Below, in pieces: positions 42,601 through 50,250 of a DNA stretch of 64,000 bases. The stretch comes from Clostridiales bacterium. GTDB taxonomy: Bacteria > Bacillota > Clostridia > Oscillospirales > Oscillospiraceae. The notes below the pieces were generated by a model that made no database searches, had not been told where the DNA came from, and saw nothing but the letters and a program-made list of their open reading frames with translations. A program made the position numbers and the translations under genes. The stretch spans positions 1 to 64,000 of the forward strand of contig SFEX01000007.1 in the NCBI GenBank assembly GCA_004557075.1, given 5' to 3'. The number at the start of each line of letters is the position of its first letter. The stretch's first letter is position 1.

Positions 42601-42966
42601 GGTCTGCTGGCGCTCATCGTTCTGTATAATCTGACAAACATAAATATCGCAGAGCGCATACGCGAGATAGCCACGCTTAAAGTGCTCGGCTTCTATCCCC
42701 GCGAAGCGGCGGATTACGTTTTCCGTGAAAACCTTGTACTTACGGGATTGGGAGCGATGTTCGGACTGCTTTTAGGCGTCGGACTGCACGCTTTCGTTAT
42801 AGGCGCAATCAAAGTTGACATGATGTACCTTGAACCGAGAATAAGCGCTGCAAGCTACATTGTCTCTATCCTGATAACATTTGTATTCGCCATGATAGTG
42901 AATGTGGCAATGCGCCGCAAGATCGACGGTATCGACATGGCCGGTGCGCTTAAATCCGTTGAGTGA
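39673..42966 (+). CDS. FtsX-type ABC permease with long coiled-coil ectodomain
   Basis: A 1097-residue permease with two FtsX halves. The N-terminal helix (MAIFAIIALGAGLFVGL) is followed by a MacB-like ectodomain (GIVSSDFLYNTDEADNLIMV). Then comes an Ala/Glu/Lys-rich coiled coil of about 300 residues (roughly 250-550) built from repeats like AELDAAKAELDDAKEQL. The first FtsX membrane unit has TVFPVFFFLVAALVCLTTM; a second soluble domain and a final set of helices (LLIVVAAIILCAGLLALIVL) complete it. The coil probably reaches into the wall. Such transporters act in lipoprotein or peptide extrusion or in sensing wall stress; the substrate is unknown. Partner of the ATPase just upstream. Confidence 0.9.
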   Translation: MNSSTVKLTLREIKNSLGRYMAIFAIIALGAGLFVGLRLSKPDFIETYNQYIDETNFYDFRLISTLGLTEDDVREVLKLDGVKDAEGIVSSDFLYNTDEADNLIMVAQSIPDKINLIDLKCGRMPQKGNECLADPEIYSEDDIGTKIKLSDSNSKQQFDTFAYDEYTIVGLAETVLYINIERGSSTLGNGSVEGYMYIPKDGFSTDYFTEIYLLVDAEGYVYSDEYDESVEPYVKPLESFMEKRAEIRHDDIIDEAYAQLDDAKAQYEEGLAQYTPAKAEYDRGYAEYIDKKARTQAELDSAKAKIDSAEAMMKDSSILDEKQAELNNAKAELDAGKAEYEKGLSEYNIMRAAAYGAVESQIEYYENRITEKEAEIVSLNAELEQLNAELAQAEADGKTITAATLRTKIRSTNNRISTAQNDISLSNSRLEKHRQDKAEADAKMAPYEKQLSEAKAQLDSGYAQIEAGQAELDAAREMINSGSAQLEAAKKEYEQGKAAAEKGFAEAEAELKAGKAQLDAAKAELDDAKEQLDDAEKQIKNMDHADTYVLGRDTNAGYVCFDSDTSIVHSVATVFPVFFFLVAALVCLTTMTRMIDDQRGQIGIMKALGYSSGAIMSKYMLYSGSATLLGSVFGIGLGSIVFPAIVWFGYGILYSFSELVYTMDWTLALGVTAANLAVTLLVTWYCCRRELKCAPSDLIRPKAPEAGKRVLLEKINFIWSELNFMQKVSARNILRYKKRIFMMLLGVGGCTALILTALGLNDTIQSVVKQQYDDIVLYDYELSLAYDMTPEEQDIFLSDCGDNVYRAMFMYRGQAEVSSDTVTKRATLTVSDGKGLERFIWLHDGKDEVEYPGLNEAIINHNLARMLGGVEIGDEISIMTSDMGELTVTVSGFFDNYVDSYIYISPETCEAQWGYAPEAKSALANAPDGADINDCATEIAKVDGVRTISLSVDARDRMSNMMNGLLIVVAAIILCAGLLALIVLYNLTNINIAERIREIATLKVLGFYPREAADYVFRENLVLTGLGAMFGLLLGVGLHAFVIGAIKVDMMYLEPRISAASYIVSILITFVFAMIVNVAMRRKIDGIDMAGALKSVE

Positions 42967-42967
42967 T

Positions 42968-42996
42968 TTGACATTTTGTCGCAAATGAATTATATT
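42968..42996 (+). promoter_or_regulatory. sigma-A promoter of kinase gene
   Basis: TTGACA at 42968-42973, TATATT at 42991-42996, spacing 17 bp, starting right after the permease stop. Confidence 0.75.
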
Positions 42997-43043
42997 TTAT
43001 TCGTAATATAGGATTTGTAATATTGGCACAGGGATTGAGTGAT

Positions 43044-44798
43044 ATGGATAATTTTAAGCTCTCGCTGCCCGGCTGGGAGATAGTGCGCTGCATTGGCAGC
43101 GGCAGCTCCGGCAAGGTATATGAGCTGAAGAAAAAAGACGAATACGGCGGCGATTTCCATGCGGCGCTCAAGGTGATAAGCGTTCCCGGCTCTCAAAAGG
43201 AGTACGATGAAATGCTCGAAACCATGAGCGAGTTTGCCATGCGCGCAAAGCTTAGGGAAAAAGTCGAGGAAATAAGCGGCGAATACCGTCTGCTCGGCGC
43301 TCTGCGCGGGCATCCCAATATCGTCAATTGCGAGGATCAGATGATAATTCCCCACGATGACGATATGGGCTGGGATATCTATATACGTATGGAGCTTCTG
43401 ACCTCTCTGCCGGACTATGTCAGCGAGCATGGCATGAACGTAAGTGACGTGATAAAGCTCGGCACGGATATGTGCTCGGCTCTTGAGCAGTGCAGGGAGA
43501 ATAACATAATCCACCGCGATATAAAGCCTCATAACATTTTTGTCAGCCGCTACGGAGATTTTAAGCTTGGCGACTTCGGCGTTGCGAAATCCTCATCCAT
43601 AGGCAGCTCCGCGGACAAAGTCGGTACATATTCCTACATGGCTCCCGAGGTATATAAGGGCAAGAGCTATGACGACAGAGTGGATATATACTCTTTGGGC
43701 ATGGTGCTCTACTGGCTGCTCAACGAGCGCAGAGGCCCGTTCCTGCCCATGCCTCCGCAAAGCGTTACATCGGAGCAGACTGCCGACGCCCAGATCAGAA
43801 GATTCAGTGGGCAGACGCTCCCGCCTCCGAAAAACGGCAGCGGGGCGCTGAAAAATGTGGTTTTAAAAGCGTGCAGTTTCAGGGCTGAGGATCGCTTTTT
43901 AAGTCCGGCGGAAATGAAAAGGGCGCTGAGCTTAGCGGTATCCGGAAAAAGCCCTGCACCCATTGCTGATGATGACGCGACCATCCGTGAGGATGCCCCC
44001 TCCGTCAGACCCGCACCCGCAAGAGACTTTGAGCCTAAGCCTGAGTCAAGACCCAAGCCAAAGCCTGCGCCGCCTCCTCCGAAAAGGCAGGAGCCCAAGC
44101 CTCCTAAAAAGGAGGAGCCAAAGGAAAAGCCCAAGGCGGTGTATATCGTAGCGGGCGTTCTTATAATCATTGCCATGATCGTGGCCATTGTTATCTTTGC
44201 TGTCGCCGGCAGGGGAGACCACGGCGGCTCCGATAAGCCCAAGACTACCGAAACTCCCGCTCCTACGGAGACAGCCGAGCCGGAGAAGCTTGAAGTCAGC
44301 GCCGTTGTGCTCAGCTCGCCGCGCCTGACGCTAACTGAGCAGGAGGAAGCCAAACTCAACGTAAGCTGCATTCCCGAGCCCAATGCGGATCAGAAAGAGC
44401 CGGAATATGTCTGGAAAAGCAGCGACCCGAGCGTCGTGAGCGTGGATGGGTCAGGCAATGTCAAGGCACTGAGCGAGGGCGCCGCCACCGTCATGGTGTA
44501 TGTCAAGGACAAAATGGAGATATACGATGAGTGTATGGTCATAGTCGAGCCGCCGTACGTTACGGAGCTGAGCATCGAGGAGATGCCGGTCAAGACCGTG
44601 TACACCGTCGGCGAGCAGCTTGACACCACGGGTCTGGTGCTCAGAGCATACTACAATAACGGCGACGCAAAGCGAATAACAAGCCCCGATGAATATACGG
44701 TCGAGTGCGATATGTCCGGCCTCGGCAGCCGTGACGCCACCGTCACATTCGAGGGCAAGACCGTTACATACACAGTCAGAATAAGCCTGTTCGGCTAA
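43044..44798 (+). CDS. Membrane Ser/Thr protein kinase with bacterial Ig-like ectodomains
   Basis: A 584-residue Hanks-type kinase. The cytosolic kinase domain (about residues 10-280) has the glycine loop IGSGSSGKV, HRDIKPHN (H157-N164), DFG in KLGDFGVAK and the GTYSYMAPE activation segment. A Pro-rich juxtamembrane stretch (KPKPAPPPPKRQEPKPPKKE) follows, then one helix (about 366-388, VAGVLIIIAMIVAIVIFAVA). The outside carries two Ig-like modules: a Big_2 type (about 420-500) and a Big_3 type (about 505-580; VGEQLDTTGLVLRAYYNNG). The usual PASTA repeats of PrkC/StkP are absent. ATG 43044 is chosen because AGGGA lies nine bases upstream; a TTG at 43023 is a weaker choice. No partner phosphatase is adjacent. 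Confidence 0.9.
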   Translation: MDNFKLSLPGWEIVRCIGSGSSGKVYELKKKDEYGGDFHAALKVISVPGSQKEYDEMLETMSEFAMRAKLREKVEEISGEYRLLGALRGHPNIVNCEDQMIIPHDDDMGWDIYIRMELLTSLPDYVSEHGMNVSDVIKLGTDMCSALEQCRENNIIHRDIKPHNIFVSRYGDFKLGDFGVAKSSSIGSSADKVGTYSYMAPEVYKGKSYDDRVDIYSLGMVLYWLLNERRGPFLPMPPQSVTSEQTADAQIRRFSGQTLPPPKNGSGALKNVVLKACSFRAEDRFLSPAEMKRALSLAVSGKSPAPIADDDATIREDAPSVRPAPARDFEPKPESRPKPKPAPPPPKRQEPKPPKKEEPKEKPKAVYIVAGVLIIIAMIVAIVIFAVAGRGDHGGSDKPKTTETPAPTETAEPEKLEVSAVVLSSPRLTLTEQEEAKLNVSCIPEPNADQKEPEYVWKSSDPSVVSVDGSGNVKALSEGAATVMVYVKDKMEIYDECMVIVEPPYVTELSIEEMPVKTVYTVGEQLDTTGLVLRAYYNNGDAKRITSPDEYTVECDMSGLGSRDATVTFEGKTVTYTVRISLFG

Positions 44799-44807
44799 CA
44801 CATAAAA

Positions 44808-44840
44808 AGCCCCGCAGTTAAAAAACTGCGGGGCTGCATT
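44808..44840. terminator. Bidirectional terminator between convergent genes
   Basis: 12-bp GC-rich stem (AGCCCCGCAGTT / AACTGCGGGGCT) with AAAA loop. A-run on the left and T-run at 44839-44843 allow use in both directions. Confidence 0.88.
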
Positions 44841-44850
44841 TTTGTTAGCG

Positions 44851-45768
44851 TTATTTTTTACCGAGCTTTGCGAAGAATTTGAATGTGAGCGGCCATACGA
44901 TACCGGCAAACAGTATCACTATAAAATATCTGACTCCGTGCGCGACGTAGTGTCCGCCAAAGAGGGCGAGCAGGGGAGCCTTGAGAATGGCCTTCAAGCC
45001 GACCGTGACACCAAGGCCGATGGCGACTTTAATGACCTGTGCCCACCAGACGGCCTCCGTGGGAAAATTAATGAACTTGCTGTCGATGTAGAACACCAGC
45101 ATGAGCCCGACAGCACAGAACAGGATCATATAGGCATTTTTAAGGCCGGAGCTGTAGTTATCCATATCAATATCTGCGGGAAAATGATAAAGCTCCACAA
45201 ACAGCACAAAGGCCGCCGCCATGAGGATAAATACTGAAAACAGTATGTAGATGTTCTTCGGCTTTTCATCCATGTCGCGGAAAAAGGGGTAGAGGGCGAA
45301 CATGAGAACAAGACCGACCACAAGGCTGACGCCCACATCCAGCGGCGTATGAACGCCGACATACATGCGCGAGAACGCCGTGAGGGCGATGAGCAGGCCG
45401 AATACTATGCGCAGCGCGGTGCTTTTTGAATATCTTGCCGGCGCGCCAAGCGTCGCAAACGCGTTCTGAGTGTGCCCGCTTGGGAAGGAGTAGCCCGTCG
45501 CCTCGGCTCTTGCGCTCTCGACGATGGTGAAATCGGGATCTTTGACCCATGGACGTGGGATCCTGAACCAGAGCTTCAAAAACTGATTGATTATAGTTCC
45601 GGCAAAGCCCACGGTCATCATATAGTAGCCGCACTTTTTGCTGACGCACCAGAATACGATTATTGCCGCGGCAATAAACACCGTCTCGCCGCCAAGATTG
45701 GTGACAAGTCCCATCAGTTTATCCAGCAGCGGTGTGCGGATGCCCTCAAGGGCGTATAACAATTCCAT
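44851..45768 (-). CDS. PAP2-family membrane phosphatase
   Basis: Type-2 phosphatidic acid phosphatase-like lipid phosphatase. The 305-residue multi-helix membrane protein has all three catalytic motifs: KLWFRIPRP, the central YSFPSGH, and SRMYVGVHTPLDV. In Gram-positives the family acts on undecaprenyl or phosphatidylglycerol phosphates. The C-terminal third has four more helices than the core domain. AGAGGTG ribosome site before ATG 45768; transcribed apart from asd because a terminator intervenes. Confidence 0.92.
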   Translation of the reverse strand: MELLYALEGIRTPLLDKLMGLVTNLGGETVFIAAAIIVFWCVSKKCGYYMMTVGFAGTIINQFLKLWFRIPRPWVKDPDFTIVESARAEATGYSFPSGHTQNAFATLGAPARYSKSTALRIVFGLLIALTAFSRMYVGVHTPLDVGVSLVVGLVLMFALYPFFRDMDEKPKNIYILFSVFILMAAAFVLFVELYHFPADIDMDNYSSGLKNAYMILFCAVGLMLVFYIDSKFINFPTEAVWWAQVIKVAIGLGVTVGLKAILKAPLLALFGGHYVAHGVRYFIVILFAGIVWPLTFKFFAKLGKK

Positions 45769-45808
45769 AAAGCACCTCTTATGAGTTTTTGTTTATTTTA
45801 ACATAAGA

Positions 45809-45837
45809 AAAAGCCGTTTGCAACGCAAACGGCTTTT
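45809..45837 (-). terminator. Terminator of the asd-containing operon
   Basis: 13-bp stem (45809-45821 with 45825-45837) and AAC loop. The A-rich stretch at 45806-45812 gives the U-run on the minus strand, directly after asd. Confidence 0.85.
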
Positions 45838-45881
45838 AGCGTATTATCTCTGCATCTTAATAGGGAAAGCAAGTGGCGCAA

Positions 45882-46889
45882 TTATTGATTTTCTATCAGA
45901 AGTTCCGCAATCTGTATGCAGTTTGTGGCTGCACCCTTGCGAACCTGGTCGCCGCAGCACCACAGGCACAGACCGTTGTCATCCGTGAGATCAGGGCGAA
46001 TACGTCCAACATACACAAGATCCTGATCGGTGGTCAGCAGGGGCATGGGGTATTTAAGCCGGTCAAGCTCATCTACAAGTTTAACTCCGGGCGCGCCTGC
46101 AATTACTTCGCGAGCCTCATCTACTGTAACCTTGTCCTTGAAACGAAGCGTGACGGAAATAGAGTGGCTTCGCACAACCGGGACTCGAGCGCAGGTACAG
46201 CTTACTTTGAGATCCGGCAGATGCATTATCCTTCTGCCCTCATTCTGCATTTTCATTTCCTCTGAAGTGAAGCCTGAAAACTGTTCGCCGCCTATCTGCG
46301 GGATAACATTGAAGGCTATCTGGTGCGCAAATACCTTGGGGGTGTAGCTTTTTCCCTCACGCAGAGCGTCAACCTCGCTCATCAGTTCGATCGGTCCGCC
46401 TGCTCCGGCGCCGGATACCGCCTGATATGTTGAAGCGATCATAGATTTGATGGGAGACAGCTTGCGGAGCGAATTGACTGCTGTAATAGTGATAATGGTG
46501 GAGCAATTGGGGTTAGATATAATACCGTGATGTTTTTTTGCGTCTTCAGAGTTGACCTCGGGAATCACCAGAGGAACATCGGGATTAAGACGGAATGCAG
46601 AGGAGTTATCGACAAATACCGCACCGGCTTTTACAATGGCCGGGGCAAAGCGCTCGGCTATATCATTCTCGGCTGCGCCGAGGACAATATCAATACCCTC
46701 AAATGCGCTGTCACAGGCTTCTTCAATGACGATATCCTCGCCGCGCCACTGCACGACCTTGCCCGCGCTTCGCGCGCTTGCAAGCAGATGCAGCTCGCTT
46801 ATGGGAAAATCGCGCTCAATTAGAATTTTCATCATTTCCTTGCCTACGGCGCCGCTTGCGCCAAGAATGGCAACTTTGTATTTTTTCAT
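45882..46889 (-). CDS. asd: Aspartate-semialdehyde dehydrogenase
   Basis: Interconverts aspartyl phosphate and aspartate semialdehyde with NADP(H). The 335-residue protein has the Rossmann GASGAVGKEMM, VVQWRGEDIVIEEA, the catalytic Cys in SNPNCSTI, SGAGAGGPIELMSE, and the late RVPVVRSHS. ATG 46889 has GGAGGT ahead; four extra in-frame residues upstream are unlikely. It is the last gene of a nine-gene minus operon. In this setting it may run in the oxidising direction, making aspartyl phosphate from semialdehyde. Confidence 0.96.
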   Translation of the reverse strand: MKKYKVAILGASGAVGKEMMKILIERDFPISELHLLASARSAGKVVQWRGEDIVIEEACDSAFEGIDIVLGAAENDIAERFAPAIVKAGAVFVDNSSAFRLNPDVPLVIPEVNSEDAKKHHGIISNPNCSTIITITAVNSLRKLSPIKSMIASTYQAVSGAGAGGPIELMSEVDALREGKSYTPKVFAHQIAFNVIPQIGGEQFSGFTSEEMKMQNEGRRIMHLPDLKVSCTCARVPVVRSHSISVTLRFKDKVTVDEAREVIAGAPGVKLVDELDRLKYPMPLLTTDQDLVYVGRIRPDLTDDNGLCLWCCGDQVRKGAATNCIQIAELLIENQ

Positions 46890-46906
46890 TTGTACCTCCA
46901 TTCGAG

Positions 46907-47827
46907 CTAAACTCGTATTTGATTTTTTTGGCTCAGCTTATCCGAAAGTGCGGGAACTGCGATGGCCGCGATGACAAGGCACGCTCCGAGAATCTGCAAT
47001 CCTGAAAAAGAATCTCCGAGCACGATGAATGCAGCGACTACAGAAACCGGTGCCTCGAACAGCATAAAAAGCGAAGTGTCGATCGGTCCGATGCGATTCA
47101 GACCGAAGAAATTGGCAAAATTGCCCCCAGCGGTCACAAAAACAGAGAGAAACAGGAAGCAACACCACGAGCCTGCGGAAGCGGACGGCAGCAGGCTGAA
47201 CTCTCCGAGCAACAGCGTGATCACGCTGAAAATTACGGCCGCTATAGTTGTAACGTTGAAGCTGTATGTAACAGTGTCCACATTCTCAAGCACGGAGCCG
47301 CAAATCAGTATTTTGGCGGATTGGGTCAGCGCCGACAACAGCGCGACAAGGACTCCGGCAACAGGCAACATATCCACAGACGTGCAAAACAACAGCAAAA
47401 GCCCCAAAACGGACAGTATTATCGCAATCAGGCGGCTGGTCAGTATTCTGCGTTTTAGGAAAATACGGCTGAAGAGTATCGTAAAGCTCGGATGAGAGTA
47501 GAAAAACAGCGTGGCATACGAGGCCGGCATAAGATAATAGGCTATATACAGCGTTATGCTGGTCAGAGAGACAACACAGCCTGCCGCGAGCACGAGCTTT
47601 GTATGACCCCGGGGCGGCAGCACGGGTTTTTTGAGCATCAGCACTATGCCGCCGAACAGCAGCGCCGCCATAGCGTAGCGCATTGCTGCCATCAAAAAAA
47701 CGCTGAATCCGCCTGCGTAAGCAAGCTTCAGAACAGTGCCCTCAAGCCCGAACATGAAGGCGCTTGCCGACACTGATATGGCCCCTATGAGCTTCGTTTT
47801 TTCAGTCGTCATTATCTTGTGCGTCAC
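46907..47827 (-). CDS. EamA/DMT-family transporter
   Basis: A 306-residue membrane protein with about ten helices and two EamA repeats (SASAFMFGLEGTVLKLAYAG and IGPIDTSLFMLFEAPVSVVA). Such proteins usually export amino acids or metabolites. The start is GTG 47827 in a GTGA overlap with the aminotransferase stop; ATG 47812 is an alternative. Within this operon it may export a product such as aspartate or alanine, but this is inference. Confidence 0.87.
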   Translation of the reverse strand: MTHKIMTTEKTKLIGAISVSASAFMFGLEGTVLKLAYAGGFSVFLMAAMRYAMAALLFGGIVLMLKKPVLPPRGHTKLVLAAGCVVSLTSITLYIAYYLMPASYATLFFYSHPSFTILFSRIFLKRRILTSRLIAIILSVLGLLLLFCTSVDMLPVAGVLVALLSALTQSAKILICGSVLENVDTVTYSFNVTTIAAVIFSVITLLLGEFSLLPSASAGSWCCFLFLSVFVTAGGNFANFFGLNRIGPIDTSLFMLFEAPVSVVAAFIVLGDSFSGLQILGACLVIAAIAVPALSDKLSQKNQIRV

Positions 47828-49101
47828 TCTTCGTCCAGCAGCTTTTCAATTGTGACCAACTTGACGACGGTAACAAACAGCTCCATTGCCTGCGACAGCT
47901 CCGTGAGCGTGGGTATTGACGGCGCGATACGAATATTGCTGTCGGCAGGATCGTTATGATATGGATATGTAGCTCCTGCGTCTGTCAGTATAAGCCCAGC
48001 CTGCCTGCAAAGTTCAACAATGCGCTTTGCACAGCCCGGATGAGCGAAAAATGATATGAAATACCCTCCGTGAGGCATGCTCCACACCGCGCAGTCGGTA
48101 CCGCCGAGTTTTTCGTTAAGGTAGTTTACTACAAAATCAAATTTGGGCTTCATTATGGTAGCGTGACGGCGCATATGCTCCAATACCTGAGCCTTGTTTG
48201 CAAGAAAGCGAACATGGCGCATTTGATTGACCTTATCAAAACTTATTACCTGACTGTTGAGCTTTTCACGCTGCCATGCAATATTTGCCGGAGATGCTGC
48301 CAAACAGCAGACGCCACCGTTAGGAAATGTTATTTTTGAGGTGGAGGTGAACATATATACCCGATCTTCATTTCCCGCATCTTTGCAGAGCTCATATATG
48401 TTGTCCACGCACATGGGATTATCCACGTCAAAATGGTGTACGCAGTAAGCGTTATCCCAGAAAATACGAAAATCTCTCGCCGCAGTCTGCATTTTCGCCA
48501 GCCGCTCGACTGTTGTACTGCTATAGACCACGCCCCCAGGATTATCGTACTGAGGAACGCACCAGATACCCTTGACCGCAGGATCCTTGACAAGCTCCTC
48601 GACCTTATCCATATCGGGACCGGTGGAGAGCATATCAACGTTTATCATCTCGATTCCGAAAGCCTCGCATATGGTGAAATGCCGGTCATAACCGGGTACG
48701 GGGCAAATGAACTTAACTTTCTGATCTTTCCACGGAATATCACCATTGAGCGCACCAAATAGGAAATTGCGCATGATGGTGTCGTGCATAAGGGTGATAC
48801 TGGAGCTACCTCCGATCTGAACCTGAGATGCCGGTACGCCGAGAAGCTCTCCGAACAGGGCTCTTGCAGCGGGTATGCCTGGAAGCCCGCCATAATTTCG
48901 GATGTCTATGCCGCCGTCATCGGCGCAGTTGGATATATCTATTTTTAAAAGCTCTTCAGATAATGCGAGCTGCTCTTTCGATGGTTTTCCGCGTGAGATA
49001 TCAAGCTTTATATTCCGAGCTTTTAACGCTTCATATTTTTCTTTCTCACATTTGAGTATTTTTTCCTTATCATCTCTGGGAATGCTGGCATATGCTTTCA
49101 T
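47824..49101 (-). CDS. Aspartate aminotransferase, class Ic
   Basis: PLP enzyme of the AspAT Ic branch (long clostridial/actinobacterial form). The 425-residue protein shows LDISRGKPSKEQLALS, NYGGLPGIPAAR, IGGSSSITLMHD, PQYDNPGGVVYS, FWDNAYCVHHF, and the PLP-lysine segment FTSTSKITFPNGGV. GGAGGAAT ribosome site. Two nt from the kinase gene. It is expected to transaminate aspartate and 2-oxoglutarate; it is not the class III omega-type normally used on diaminobutyrate. Confidence 0.88.
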   Translation of the reverse strand: MKAYASIPRDDKEKILKCEKEKYEALKARNIKLDISRGKPSKEQLALSEELLKIDISNCADDGGIDIRNYGGLPGIPAARALFGELLGVPASQVQIGGSSSITLMHDTIMRNFLFGALNGDIPWKDQKVKFICPVPGYDRHFTICEAFGIEMINVDMLSTGPDMDKVEELVKDPAVKGIWCVPQYDNPGGVVYSSTTVERLAKMQTAARDFRIFWDNAYCVHHFDVDNPMCVDNIYELCKDAGNEDRVYMFTSTSKITFPNGGVCCLAASPANIAWQREKLNSQVISFDKVNQMRHVRFLANKAQVLEHMRRHATIMKPKFDFVVNYLNEKLGGTDCAVWSMPHGGYFISFFAHPGCAKRIVELCRQAGLILTDAGATYPYHNDPADSNIRIAPSIPTLTELSQAMELFVTVVKLVTIEKLLDEE

Positions 49102-49103
49102 CT

Positions 49104-50111
49104 TTATTCCTCCGAGCAGACTTTTTTATATATCGAGGCAACGGCATCGGCAAGATACCGGCTTTCAGTAACAACATGATAAAAGGAGCTGTCCTCCTCA
49201 TAGCATTCAAATTCGCAGATACACTCCAGAACAGAGCTGATATCTACGGGACTTTTACTGCGGCTGAGCACGCTTATCACGGCGCTGCCGTCCTTTTTTA
49301 TGACGGCTCCGCCGTCCATAGCTGAATTTTTCATTACCGCTATGCCTATCAACCCGTCTAAGCAAGTACATCCGGAGTCGATACGTGTACCCTCTGAATC
49401 GGAGAAGGTGGAGCGGACGTATGTAGGCACTGCGTATTTTTTAGCAGCTTCCACGGCTCGTGGATGAATAACTCCGGCGCCCCAGCTTGAAAGCAGCAGC
49501 ATATCGTCGTAATTGATGTGGTTAAGCCATTCGCTGGCCGGATACAGACGCGGATCGACTTTGGCGACTCCGGGGACGTCAGTGAATATATGTACCTCCT
49601 CCGCACCCAAGAGACCGCCTATCTCAACAGCGGATGTGTCGCTGCCGCCGCGGCCAAGGGTAGTCACATCTCCCCGGACGGTTCTGCCCTGAAAGCCGGT
49701 TATAACGGGAATGATGCCCTGCTCAAGCAACAGCATGACCTTAGTCGTGTCCATGTCGCGTATATTTGCCTGCGTAAAGCAAGAGTCGGTTATGATGCCT
49801 GCCTGAGTACCGGTGAGCGCTTGCGCGGGACAGCCGCTCTGTACGAGATCATGGGCAAACAGACAAGCTGATATGGTTTCTCCGCAGCTTACAAGCAGAT
49901 CTTTTGTATGGCCTGTGGGCTGTGAGTCTCCAAAAAGGGCAAGCAGTGTATCCGTGGCGTAAGGCGCTCCGGCTCTCCCCATTGCGGATACAACAACCAC
50001 GACTGCTTTTCCGGAAGCGCGTTTGCTCAGCACTTGAGCTACGGCATGAGCGCGCACGTCAGGCGAGGACACCGAAGTGCCGCCAAATTTCAAAACATGT
50101 ATATTATCCAT
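49104..50111 (-). CDS. Aspartate kinase with shortened regulatory region
   Basis: Phosphorylates the beta-carboxyl of aspartate, or makes ATP from aspartyl phosphate when reversed. The 335-residue protein keeps the KFGGTSVSSPD lysine/phosphate site, LLVSCGETIS, ITGFQGRTVRGDVTTLGRGG with SDTSA, and the FTDVPGVAKVDPR region. After the catalytic domain (end near 240) only about 95 residues remain, against about 165 for the two ACT domains of LysC-type enzymes, and the remaining part is poorly conserved. Feedback control by lysine or threonine may therefore be lost. Grouped with asd and an aminotransferase in a catabolic-looking operon. Confidence 0.9.
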   Translation of the reverse strand: MDNIHVLKFGGTSVSSPDVRAHAVAQVLSKRASGKAVVVVVSAMGRAGAPYATDTLLALFGDSQPTGHTKDLLVSCGETISACLFAHDLVQSGCPAQALTGTQAGIITDSCFTQANIRDMDTTKVMLLLEQGIIPVITGFQGRTVRGDVTTLGRGGSDTSAVEIGGLLGAEEVHIFTDVPGVAKVDPRLYPASEWLNHINYDDMLLLSSWGAGVIHPRAVEAAKKYAVPTYVRSTFSDSEGTRIDSGCTCLDGLIGIAVMKNSAMDGGAVIKKDGSAVISVLSRSKSPVDISSVLECICEFECYEEDSSFYHVVTESRYLADAVASIYKKVCSEE

Positions 50112-50171
50112 AGTAATATCACCAATTCAATTTGCAGTTTTTGTAAAATGTTATCTGCCTTGCAAATAGCG

Positions 50172-50195
50172 GCAGCGGGCCGCTTTTACCGCTGC
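50172..50195 (-). other. Intercistronic hairpin between TRAP and kinase genes
   Basis: In the 139-nt gap between dctP-like and aspartate kinase genes, GCAGCGG (50172-50178) pairs with CCGCTGC (50189-50195). No U-run follows, so it may be a processing or mRNA-stability hairpin rather than a terminator. The gap is too short for a lysine riboswitch. Confidence 0.45.
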
Positions 50196-50250
50196 TTAAG
50201 CAACGACATGGATGAGCTGCCCGCCGCCTTGAGCATTTGCTTTTGTGGGA

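Noticed and set aside
50112..50250. Possible lysine riboswitch before aspartate kinase
   Set aside because: The 139-nt gap is shorter than a lysine riboswitch and shows one simple hairpin without the five-helix junction.
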